Below, one piece after another: positions 8,590-16,160 of a stretch of DNA of 64,000 nucleotides. Under the pieces are notes generated by a model, which was not told the DNA's origin, did no database searches, and was given only the letters and a program-made list of their open reading frames with translations. The position numbers were made by a program, and so were the translations under genes. The stretch comes from Azospirillum lipoferum (GTDB lineage Bacteria; Pseudomonadota; Alphaproteobacteria; Azospirillales; Azospirillaceae), in NCBI RefSeq assembly GCF_024170005.1, contig NZ_JALJXJ010000005.1, positions 1 through 64,000 of the forward strand, written 5' to 3'. Numbering within the stretch: position 1 is the stretch's first letter; each line of letters opens with the position of its first letter.

Positions 8590-10074
8590 ATGCAGATCGA
8601 CACCGCCTGGCGGATGCTTTTCGGCGGAATGGAGCGCGATGCGCAGGGGCTGAGCGCACGTGTCCGTGGCATCATCGCGGAAGCCATCGAGACCGGCCTG
8701 TTGGCTCCCGACATGCGGGTTCCCTCCAGCCGCAGCCTTGCCGAGGCGCTGGGCATCTCGCGCAACACCGTCAACGCCGCCTATCAGCATCTGATCGATG
8801 ACGGCATGCTGGTCGCGCGGGAGCGCAGCGGATGCTTCGTCGCCTCGTCCGACGACCGGCGGGCGTCGTCGCATACGGACGCCGGCGTTACAGTGGACAA
8901 GGCCGGCGGCTGGGCAGCGCGCTTCGCCATCCGGCCATCGCGGATGCCGCAGATCACCAAGCCGCGCAACTGGATGGATTATCCCTATCCCTTCCTGTTC
9001 GGGCAGTTCGATCCCAGCCTGTTCCCGACCAACCCGTGGCGGGAGAGCGTGAAGGCGGCCTCCAGCGTGCAGGAGATCACCCGCTGGGCCCGCGACATGA
9101 TCGACGACGACGACCCCGACCTGCTGGACCAGCTGCGTCACAAGGTGCTGCCTCGCCGCGGTATTTTCGCCGGCCCGGGGGAGATCATCGTCACCATCGG
9201 TTCGCAGCATGCGTTGTCGATGCTGGTCCAACTGCTGGTCGGCCGTGACACGCCGGTCGGCGTCGAGAATCCGGGCTATCCCGATGTGCGCCACATGGTC
9301 GGCATCGCGACGGCGGACATGCGCCCGCTGACCAGCGACGGTCTCGGCGTCGTGCCGGATGCGGTGTTCGCAAGCTGCCGGATTGCCTTCGTGACGGTGG
9401 GACACCAATGCCCGACCACGGCCGTCATGCCGATCGGACGGCGGCGCGCCCTGCTGGACGCTGCCGCCCGCCACGACGTCGTCCTGGTCGAGGACGATTA
9501 CGAATCCGACCTGTCGGTGGAAGGCGATGCCGATCTGCCCTGCCTGAAGAGCCTCGATCGGGCCGACCGGGTGATCTACACCGGCAGCTTCTCCAAGATT
9601 CTGGCGCCGGGCCTGCGCATCGGCTACATCGTGGCGCCGAAGCCGGTGATCGACGAACTGCGCGTCCTGCGACGGCTGATGCTGCGCCACCCGCCGACCA
9701 ACAACCAGCGCAGCCTCGCCACCTTCATCCAGCTCGGCCATTACCGACAGCATCTGCGCCGGACCGCCACCGTGCTGGAGGAGCGGGCCGCGCGGATCGC
9801 CGACCTGCTGCCGGAGCTTCTGCCCGGCTGCCGCTTTCGCCGCGATTTCGGCGCGAAAAGCTTCTGGATCGAAGGTCCGCCCGACCTGGACAGTCGCGAT
9901 CTGGTCCGCAGGGCGCGTGACCAGGGCGTTCTGATCGAGGCCGGCGACATCTTCTTCCTCGATCCGGCAGAGGGCCGCCGTTTTTTCCGGCTTGGCTTCA
10001 CCTCCATCGCCACTCACCGGATCGACCCGGGACTGCGCCGTCTGGGCGCCCTTCTGCGGAACAAGACCGCCTAG
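8590..10074 (+). CDS. tauR: MocR-type (GntR/aminotransferase) regulator of taurine genes
   Basis: A 494-residue fusion regulator. Residues about 15-85 are a GntR winged helix (ALGISRNTVNAAYQHLIDDG), and the rest is an aspartate-aminotransferase-like fold that binds PLP, with the Schiff-base lysine in YTGSFSKILAPGLRIGYI and the Asp contact in DVVLVEDDYESDL. MocR proteins called TauR activate taurine genes in Rhodobacter. I chose ATG at 8590, preceded by AAGGA, over the longer open frame. It diverges from tauA. The IS6 element begins on the last base of its stop codon, but the C-terminus looks natural. Confidence 0.82.
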   Translation: MQIDTAWRMLFGGMERDAQGLSARVRGIIAEAIETGLLAPDMRVPSSRSLAEALGISRNTVNAAYQHLIDDGMLVARERSGCFVASSDDRRASSHTDAGVTVDKAGGWAARFAIRPSRMPQITKPRNWMDYPYPFLFGQFDPSLFPTNPWRESVKAASSVQEITRWARDMIDDDDPDLLDQLRHKVLPRRGIFAGPGEIIVTIGSQHALSMLVQLLVGRDTPVGVENPGYPDVRHMVGIATADMRPLTSDGLGVVPDAVFASCRIAFVTVGHQCPTTAVMPIGRRRALLDAAARHDVVLVEDDYESDLSVEGDADLPCLKSLDRADRVIYTGSFSKILAPGLRIGYIVAPKPVIDELRVLRRLMLRHPPTNNQRSLATFIQLGHYRQHLRRTATVLEERAARIADLLPELLPGCRFRRDFGAKSFWIEGPPDLDSRDLVRRARDQGVLIEAGDIFFLDPAEGRRFFRLGFTSIATHRIDPGLRRLGALLRNKTA

Positions 10075-10883
10075 GGCTTTGTCACGGCAACTGAGTCGGC
10101 AAGTAGAGCTTGCGAACTTGGCAACTGGTTCACGCCGTGGCGGTGGCGGCCCGCCAGTCGGCCACGGCCTGTGCCCGGAAGGTACGCAGAGTGTGGCGGG
10201 AGACCAGGTGGCGCTGGAGGTTGAAGGTATTGTAGACGGCGGCATGCAGAGAGACGAAGCGATGGGCGGAACCCGATGATTTGAACCGCTGCATCTTGCC
10301 CTCTCGTCGCCGGAGCGGCTGGTGTGAGACCTCGGCGCGGTTGTTCGTTCGCCGCCCTTGTTCATGATGGGCGGCCAGACCGAGTTCGCGGAAGGCGGCC
10401 CCGTAGGACCGGAGCTTGTCGGTGGTGAGCTGGGTCGGCGAGAAACCATGCTTCTTCAGCAGTTTACGCATCAGCTTGCGGGCTGCGGCCTTATCGCGCG
10501 GGCGCTGGACGAGCACCTCCAGCACCTCGCCTTCATCATCGACAGCCCGCCACAAGTACATCAGCTTTCCGCTGACCCTGATCACCATCTCGTCCAGATG
10601 CCAGCGTGGTGGGCTGGGCCTGGGACGCAATCGCCGCAGGTCGACGGCGATGGCCGGCCCAAACTTCAGGACCCAGCGGCGGACGCTCTCGTAGGACACC
10701 TCCACGCCGCGTCCGGCCAGCAGCTCCTCGACATCCCGGTAGCTCAGCGTGAAGCGGAAACAGAGCCAGATCGCGTGCCGGATGATCGCGGGCGGGAACT
10801 GATGGCGGGCATACGGGAGCGGCGGCATCCGAGCAAGATAATGCTGTGACGGGCGCGCCGCCACCGTTCCCGTGACAACGCCC
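10074..10883 (-). mobile_element. IS6-family insertion sequence, apparently complete
   Basis: An element of about 810 bases bounded by imperfect inverted repeats: GGGCTTTGTCACGGCAAC at the left and GGGCGTTGTCACGGGAAC at the right read on the minus strand. It holds one intact transposase gene. The eight bases on either side do not match, so there is no target duplication, as expected after IS6 cointegrate formation or later deletion. A second copy lies at 58317-59122 in the same orientation and a right-end fragment at 2330-2488. Confidence 0.85.
10130..10828 (-). CDS. IS6-family DDE transposase
   Basis: A 232-residue transposase of the normal IS6 length. The N-terminal part is a helix-turn-helix (HAIWLCFRFTLSYRDVEELL, VSYESVRRWVLKFG), followed by the DDE core: WHLDEMVI, TTDKLRSYGAAFRELG and the RTNNRAEVSHQPLRRRE block with the final glutamate. 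I use the ATG at 10828 (MPPLPYARHQFPPA); the frame is open further upstream but passes out of the element. No frameshift or stop is seen, so this copy may be active. Confidence 0.88.
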   Translation of the reverse strand: MPPLPYARHQFPPAIIRHAIWLCFRFTLSYRDVEELLAGRGVEVSYESVRRWVLKFGPAIAVDLRRLRPRPSPPRWHLDEMVIRVSGKLMYLWRAVDDEGEVLEVLVQRPRDKAAARKLMRKLLKKHGFSPTQLTTDKLRSYGAAFRELGLAAHHEQGRRTNNRAEVSHQPLRRREGKMQRFKSSGSAHRFVSLHAAVYNTFNLQRHLVSRHTLRTFRAQAVADWRAATATA

Positions 10884-10921
10884 TTCGACGGCATGGGCCG
10901 CCGCTGCGCCGGTCGGCGCGG

Positions 10922-10954
10922 ATACCAGCGGTCATGATCAATGACCGCTGGTAT
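10922..10954. repeat. Perfect inverted repeat, 14-base arms
   Basis: Arms ATACCAGCGGTCAT and ATGACCGCTGGTAT are exact reverse complements separated by GATCA. The hairpin lies 20 bases beyond the stop of the deacetylase-like gene (minus strand) and 38 bases from the IS6 end. There is no T-tract on either side, so it is not a classical intrinsic terminator; a transcription-ending hairpin, a REP-like intergenic repeat or a protein site are all possible. No second copy is visible in the window. Confidence 0.7.
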
Positions 10955-10973
10955 AATGCGTTTTCGAAGCGGG

Positions 10974-11987
10974 TCATGGCAGACCAGTTTCGGTGGCAGG
11001 TCCCCGGCGTACGATTGGAGTGAACTGACGCTGAGACAACGCCCAACGGGCAATCTCATCCTTCCTGGCAAACCAGACTCCGTCATGGCTCTTTGCGTAT
11101 GTAAAAAAGCGGTCGAGCGCGTGAATTCGATTGGCGTGACCACTGAGCCGGTCATGCATGCCGATCACCATCATCCGGCGCTTGGTTGAACCCTCGGTAT
11201 AGAGTTGGTCAAACTCATCACGAAGCGCTTGTTCATGGGCGTGCGGATCATAGCCTTGGAAGGGAAAGACCATGTCATTCATATGGATGGTGTAAGGTAC
11301 CATTGCGAAATCACGGCCGCGCACCGGGATGATGAAGGGTTCGTCGCGGCTCGGCTCATCGATGCTGTATAGAAATCCGAGGTCTTGCAGCGTCTCGGAA
11401 ATACTTATCGAATTCCGCATGAAGTACGCGTTCCAACCGACCGGTTGTACTCCGGTGATCCGTCGGATGGTATCGGCCGATTCCTTAATAAACGCCTTTT
11501 CCTGTTCACGCGGCAGGTCATAGGATGCCGACCAAGTCGTGCCGTGCGCTCCCGGTTCGTGACCGCGGCGGACGATCTCGCGCGCCAGGTCCGGGTGCTT
11601 TTCAATGGCCTTGCTGATCATGAACGACGTGACTTTGATCTCGTGCTTGTCGAACAAGTCGAGCGCGCGAGGGATGCCTTCGTTCACGCCGTAATCGAAG
11701 AAGGCGTTGGTCGGCTGATCGGGAAAGCCGGGCTTGATGGGTTCCGGCAGCGCGCCGCCTGCGCCTGATATTGGCTGCCCGCCGCCCTCGAACATCAAGG
11801 AGATGCTGATCGCCAAGCGTGCGCCATTGGGCCAGAATGAACTCGACTTCTCGGGGGCTGGTGCCGCGCGTTCTGTTTCACCGCTCGCCACTAAGGCAGC
11901 GGCGGGCGCTGTCGCCATGAATGCACCTGTCGCTGCGACCCCGGCGAAGGCGCGGCGCGTCAACTCGACTTTTGCGATTTCGACCAT
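10974..11987 (-). CDS. Tat-exported polysaccharide deacetylase-family protein
   Basis: A 337-residue NodB-homology protein of the PuuE/allantoinase-like branch of carbohydrate esterase family 4. The N-terminus LTRRAFAGVAATGAFMA is a twin-arginine signal with an alanine-rich core. Fold markers include NEGIPRALDLFDKHEIKVTSF, RRGHEPGAHGTTW (metal-side histidines) and MMVIGMHDRLSGHANR. The usual catalytic FDDG is replaced by FEGGG, so simple sugar deacetylation is doubtful; hydrolysis of a C-N bond, as in PuuE relatives, is an alternative. ATG at 11987 follows AAGGAAG. It stands alone between an IS element and a divergent LysR gene; substrate unknown. Confidence 0.75.
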   Translation of the reverse strand: MVEIAKVELTRRAFAGVAATGAFMATAPAAALVASGETERAAPAPEKSSSFWPNGARLAISISLMFEGGGQPISGAGGALPEPIKPGFPDQPTNAFFDYGVNEGIPRALDLFDKHEIKVTSFMISKAIEKHPDLAREIVRRGHEPGAHGTTWSASYDLPREQEKAFIKESADTIRRITGVQPVGWNAYFMRNSISISETLQDLGFLYSIDEPSRDEPFIIPVRGRDFAMVPYTIHMNDMVFPFQGYDPHAHEQALRDEFDQLYTEGSTKRRMMVIGMHDRLSGHANRIHALDRFFTYAKSHDGVWFARKDEIARWALSQRQFTPIVRRGPATETGLP

Positions 11988-12228
11988 AGTGATGCTTCCT
12001 TCGATCCGATCTGATGCGCCGTCATCAGCGGCGGTAAGGCCGCACGGCGTTCCGTGATCCTCGAATGGTAAGCGCCGTGACGAGGGCGAGAAGCAGTGCC
12101 AGTGGCACGGCAGTCGTTCCGGCAAGTCCGCAATTCCATCGCCAACGTCAGCGCGGGCTCGACGTTTCACGAGCGTTCGTCACCTGCGATTGGCATCATG
12201 ATGGAGAGCCGTAACATTGCCGTGCGTC

Positions 12229-13131
12229 TCATCTCGCCAGAATTTCGGACACGAACTCGATAAAGGCTCTCACCTTCGGTGAAAGTTGCCTCGCCGATGG
12301 GAACAGGACGGAGATGGGCGGCCCATCGACAGCATAGGCATCGAGCACCTGGACCAGCGTGCCCGACTTCAGATGTGGCTCTGCCATGTAAGTGTGAAGT
12401 TGGACCAGCCCCGCGCCGGCCAGCCCGGCCTCGACAACCGCATCATTGTTGTTGAAGGTCATCGTACCGGTCACCGGCCGCTGGAAGGCTTCGCCGTTCT
12501 CTGCGTTGCGGAACCACCAGGACGCAACACAATCGCCATCCTGCGGCAGACGTTGGATGCAATCATGCCGGTCCAGCTCTTCAAGGCTTTGCGGCACGCC
12601 ATGCGCCGCGATGTAGGCCGGAGCAGCACAGACGATATAGCGGATCGTCCCGACCCGTCTTACCATCATCCTTTCATCGCGCGGGAAGCCGATGCGCACA
12701 ATGGCATCGAGCCTGGCTGCGATAGGATCAGTCAACGTATCGGCAAATGTTGCCGTAATCCGCAGTTGCGGATGGCGGGCAGTCAGTCTGCCAAGCTCCG
12801 GCACGATCTTCAGACGGCCAAGCGCGGTCGGCATTTCGATCCGAAGCAAGCCGCTTGGCTTGGCGGCACGTTCGCGCATCTCACGTTCAGCTTGCTCGAT
12901 TTCAGCCAGGATCGTGCTGCACCGTGCGAGGAACGTCTCACCATCCTCCGTCAGCGACAGCGAGCGGGTCGTTCGCTGAAACAGGCGCACGCCCAGCCGA
13001 TCTTCCAGCCTCAAGACACTCTTGCTGACGGCCGATGGAGAAATCCGCAACGCCCGACCAGCCGCGGCAAAGCTGCCCTGCTCGGCGACCTTTACGAAAG
13101 CGGCGATGCTGCCCAGCCGATCCAGTCCCAT
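12229..13131 (-). CDS. LysR-family regulator
   Basis: A 300-residue LysR regulator: N-terminal winged helix (IAAFVKVAEQGSFAAAGRAL, SPSAVSKSVLRLEDRLGVRL) and a C-terminal periplasmic-binding-like effector domain from about residue 90. It belongs to the CrgA/DsdC-like group with RTTRSLSLTEDGETFL. It diverges from an SDR gene across 131 bases, the classic LysR-target arrangement, so the SDR is its probable target and the SDR substrate or product its probable effector. Nothing in the sequence identifies the ligand. Confidence 0.88.
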   Translation of the reverse strand: MGLDRLGSIAAFVKVAEQGSFAAAGRALRISPSAVSKSVLRLEDRLGVRLFQRTTRSLSLTEDGETFLARCSTILAEIEQAEREMRERAAKPSGLLRIEMPTALGRLKIVPELGRLTARHPQLRITATFADTLTDPIAARLDAIVRIGFPRDERMMVRRVGTIRYIVCAAPAYIAAHGVPQSLEELDRHDCIQRLPQDGDCVASWWFRNAENGEAFQRPVTGTMTFNNNDAVVEAGLAGAGLVQLHTYMAEPHLKSGTLVQVLDAYAVDGPPISVLFPSARQLSPKVRAFIEFVSEILAR

Positions 13132-13262
13132 AGCTCATCCACACCTTTTGAGCCCAGATTGACGAATTTCAGGAACGAAAGCGAGGACATTCACGCGCCT
13201 TATGCCGCTCGCCGCAACCATCCATTTTCTGGTGATCAACACCAAGCAAAGGACTGGATCCC

Positions 13263-14057
13263 ATGCAAATCGACCTGACCGGCAAGCGCGCAGTCGTCAC
13301 CGGATCCACCGCCGGCATCGGCCTCGCCATAGCCACCGGGCTTGCCCAGGCCGGCGCAGAGGTTGTCGTGAACGGCCGGACCGAGGAGCGCGTCCAGAAC
13401 GCCATCGCGACGATCCGCATGGCTGCTCCCGCCGCAATCCTGTCCGGGATCGCATCCGACCTGGGGACAGCCGAAGGCGCCGCCAAGCTTGCGGCCGGAG
13501 CCGCCGAGGCCGACATCCTCGTCAACAGCGTGGGCGCCGCTTTGTTCAAGTCGTTCGACGATCTGACCGACGAGGACTGGCTGTTCATGTACCAGCTCAA
13601 CGTCCTGAGCGGCGTCCGTCTGACAAAGCACTACCTGCCCGGCATGGTCGAGCGTGGCTGGGGGCGCATCGTCTTCATCAGCAGCGAATCGGCGCTCAAC
13701 CCGCCCAAGGAGATGATCGATTACGGGATGACCAAGGCCGCCCAACTCGCCGTCGCTCGCGGTGTTGCCGAACTGGCAGCGAGGACCGGCGTCACGGTCA
13801 ACTCCGTCCTGCCAGGGCCAACGCGTTCGGAAGGGTTCGGCGCTGTGCTGGAGGGCATCGCTCGGCAGACCGGGCAGAGCATCGAGCAGGTGGAGAAGGG
13901 CTTTCTTGAACAGAATCGACCGACATCGTTGCTCGGCCGCTTCTCGACCACGGAGGAGATCGCGAACATGGTCGTCTATGTCTGCTCGCAGCAGGCATCC
14001 GCGACCAATGGCTCTGCGCTGCGCGTCGATGGCGGCGTGGTCCGCTCAATCACCTGA
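13263..14057 (+). CDS. Short-chain dehydrogenase/reductase
   Basis: A 264-residue SDR of the 3-oxoacyl-reductase-like type. TGSTAGIG binds the cofactor, ILVNSVG replaces the usual NNAG, and the active site is ISSESA plus IDYGMTKAA (Tyr-x-x-x-Lys). The C-terminal segment GRFSTTEEIANMVVYVCS and NGSALRVDGG is complete. Divergent from the LysR gene and followed after 85 bases by a broken SDR gene with its own ribosome binding site, so the two were once a small operon. Substrate unknown. Confidence 0.85.
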   Translation: MQIDLTGKRAVVTGSTAGIGLAIATGLAQAGAEVVVNGRTEERVQNAIATIRMAAPAAILSGIASDLGTAEGAAKLAAGAAEADILVNSVGAALFKSFDDLTDEDWLFMYQLNVLSGVRLTKHYLPGMVERGWGRIVFISSESALNPPKEMIDYGMTKAAQLAVARGVAELAARTGVTVNSVLPGPTRSEGFGAVLEGIARQTGQSIEQVEKGFLEQNRPTSLLGRFSTTEEIANMVVYVCSQQASATNGSALRVDGGVVRSIT

Positions 14058-14142
14058 ACATGGTGACGGCGGCCGGCATGGAACCTGCCGCCGTCCCAGC
14101 CGCTCTCCTTCCAACACGGGTGGGACATTTGAGGAGTTATGC

Positions 14143-14361
14143 ATGATCGTCGATCTTAAGAATGCTCGCGTGCTGATCGTCGGCGCATCCGGTGGCATCG
14201 GTAGCGCCACCGCCGATGCATCGGTGGAGGCATTCTTCGCCGCGAGCGCCACATTCGATCACGTAATGGTCGCCGCAGCGCGGACGAAGACGGGCTCGGT
14301 TGGAACACTCGCGGGCACCGTCAATTTGTCGGCGCCGGTGATGGTGTTGGGCGCGGTATGA
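14143..14361 (+). pseudogene. SDR gene with internal deletion and truncated end
   Basis: Starts well, with GAGGAG eight bases before ATG and an SDR N-terminus (LKNARVLIVGASGGIGSATA), but then jumps directly to SVEAFFAASATFDHVMVAAA and TKTGSVGTL, which in intact homologues lie some 30 or more residues further on, after the second and third strands. The frame ends with 15 unrelated residues where the IS6 remnant begins. The catalytic Tyr-x-x-x-Lys half is missing, so the 72-residue product cannot be an active SDR. Confidence 0.7.
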
Positions 14362-14421
14362 CCGGGAATGTCCGGTGGACAGAAGTGATTACGCGGCCAG
14401 GGGCTCGCCGGCCACCTGGGC

Positions 14422-15089
14422 CTAGACGGCGAAGGCCTGGGCTCGGGCGGTGCGGTACTCGGCAGCGGGGCGACGGTCGCGGCGGAGGTGGACGAGGTTG
14501 TTGATCGGGTCGTGAATGGAGAGGAATCGCTGCACCTGCCGGGGTGACTTGAAGCGCTTCATCTGCCGCTCGCGTCGGCGCGTCGGCTGATGGCTGTTCT
14601 CGGCCCGGTTGTTGAGGCCCTTATGCTGGCGGTGCTTGCAGCGCAGCTTCAGGGCCTTCTTGGCGGCGGCGTAGGACTTCAGCTTGTCGGTGACCAGCAC
14701 GCGCGGCGCCCGGCCCTGTTTTTTCAGCAGCTTGCGCGAGCCAAGCGTTTGGCCGCCTTCGTATCGCGCCGGCTTTGCACGAGCACGTCGAGAACAAAGC
14801 CGTCCTAATCGACCGCCTGCCAGAGGTAGTGTTTTTTGCCGGCGATGCTGATCACGACTTCATCCAAATGCCACTTGGCGCCTCGCGCAAGGCGCTGTTG
14901 CCGGATGCGGGTGGCGATCTCCCGGCCGAACTTCAGGCCCCATTGGCGCACGGTTTCATGGCTGACCGTGATACCACGCAGCCCCGGCATCTCCTCGACC
15001 ATCCGAAGGCTCAGCGGAAAGCGGAAACACAGGTACATCGCGTAGCTGATCACCTCGGCAGGGAAGCGGTAGCCGGCGTACATCGACAA
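14422..15089 (-). pseudogene. IS6-family transposase, inactivated
   Basis: A second IS6 subtype (AGYRFPAEVISYAMYLCFRF, WHLDEVVISIAGKKHYLWQA, then VLVTDKLKSYAAAKKALKLR and LNNRAENSHQPTRRRE). The frame is interrupted by an in-frame TAG just after the YLWQAVD segment (near 14806) and by a frameshift near 14750, where the sequence resumes at RKLLKKQG in another frame. Both lesions rule out a full-length product. Its outer ends fall roughly at 14362 and 15115, next to the truncated SDR gene and the GntR gene. Confidence 0.82.
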
Positions 15090-15127
15090 GTTGATGGTAC
15101 CGGAGTAGGTGATACGTAATGTCCACC

Positions 15128-15865
15128 TTAGCCAGTACGTTCAATGCGCCGTTCCAAGGCCTCGCGGTAGCGTTCACGGGTATAAGCTGCAAGGTTCGTG
15201 AGCGCTCTTGAACCGGATTCAGCGTCCCGGAGTTGTATAGAGGCAAGAATTTGTTCATGAAATTCGACAATCGCGCGGCGGTCCCGAACTCGGAAGATGA
15301 TCATGTTGCTGACTGGCTGCAATGCTTCAACAACAGAGTGCATCAGGAAGCGCAACAAGGTGTTGCCGCAGGCATCCACAAGCGTACGATGGAAGCGAAC
15401 ATCAGACGCGCAGAACTCCTCGTCGGTCAGCAGAGCGTCGCGCTGTTGCTCCAACTCTCTCTGCATGGCGTCGAGGTGCTCGTTTGTCCTATGCTCCGTT
15501 GCGAGCCTACAGCAAACGATCTGTAGCTCAAGACGGGCTGTGGCCATATCGTCAAGGCTGATATCTCCGACTGCAACCATCAACGTCGTCGCATTGGCAA
15601 GCGACTGGGCTGCTTCTTCCGGTGCAGGGCTCGCGACGAAATTTCCCCCCGATGGCCCTCGCCGCGAGCGAATCAAATGCTGTGCGGCCAGACGTTTGAG
15701 GGCCTCGCGTACTGTTGGACGGGAGACCTTGAAGCGCAGCGCAAGTTCTTCCTCGGTTGGAAGCCGCTGATCCACTTTGAGCCGGCCATCCATAATTGCG
15801 GCTCGAATGCTTTCGGCAATTTGTTTAGCTGCGCTGACCGTCACTACGCTCTCGAAGTCCACCAC
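15128..15865 (-). CDS. GntR-family regulator, FadR/FCD subfamily
   Basis: A 245-residue regulator. Residues about 10-75 are the winged helix (ESIRAAIMDGRLKVDQRLPT, RFKVSRPTVREALKRLAA, then SRRGPSGGNFV wing), and the remainder is an FCD ligand domain (MATARLELQIVCCRLA, DVRFHRTLVDACGN, EFHEQILASIQLRD). It is transcribed away from the IS6 debris at its 3' side and lies beside prpE on the same strand, 295 bases apart. It is the nearest regulator to prpE and the acrylate-type operon and is a candidate for binding the TTGTCAAACAA palindrome at 18417-18435; that link is inference. Confidence 0.87.
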   Translation of the reverse strand: MVDFESVVTVSAAKQIAESIRAAIMDGRLKVDQRLPTEEELALRFKVSRPTVREALKRLAAQHLIRSRRGPSGGNFVASPAPEEAAQSLANATTLMVAVGDISLDDMATARLELQIVCCRLATEHRTNEHLDAMQRELEQQRDALLTDEEFCASDVRFHRTLVDACGNTLLRFLMHSVVEALQPVSNMIIFRVRDRRAIVEFHEQILASIQLRDAESGSRALTNLAAYTRERYREALERRIERTG

Positions 15866-16160
15866 CTTGCTCCTTTACTTCCTGCCCTCACAGCCGCTCC
15901 ATCCCACTAACACGCTATTCATCGTGTGTCCCGCAGAATGTCTTATCGCTATATGATGAGTTACAACATATCCGACGAGCACTTATTGTGATTGAGAGTA
16001 GGGAATCTTTTCCAAAGCATCAGCGGCAGAACTCCGTAGCGTTGTATCAACTGACAATAGGTCTATCGGACAACCTTGGCAGAAAGTAGGAAACACCAAA
16101 GAGTTTGGGCGGTTCGCAACTCTTGCAAGATGGTATCTGAAGCAGGTTTGGCTATATCGA
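15866..16160. other. AT-richer intergenic region upstream of GntR
   Basis: A 295-base gap clearly lower in GC than its neighbours. It must contain the promoter of the minus-strand GntR gene and the transcript end of prpE. I see no coding frame with a ribosome binding site, no T-tract hairpin after prpE, and only weak dyads. Confidence 0.6.

Noticed and set aside
15866..16160. GntR autoregulatory site TTGT...ACAA in the gap upstream of the GntR gene
   Set aside because: The best pair of half-sites (near 16041-16056) is too widely spaced and asymmetric to support.
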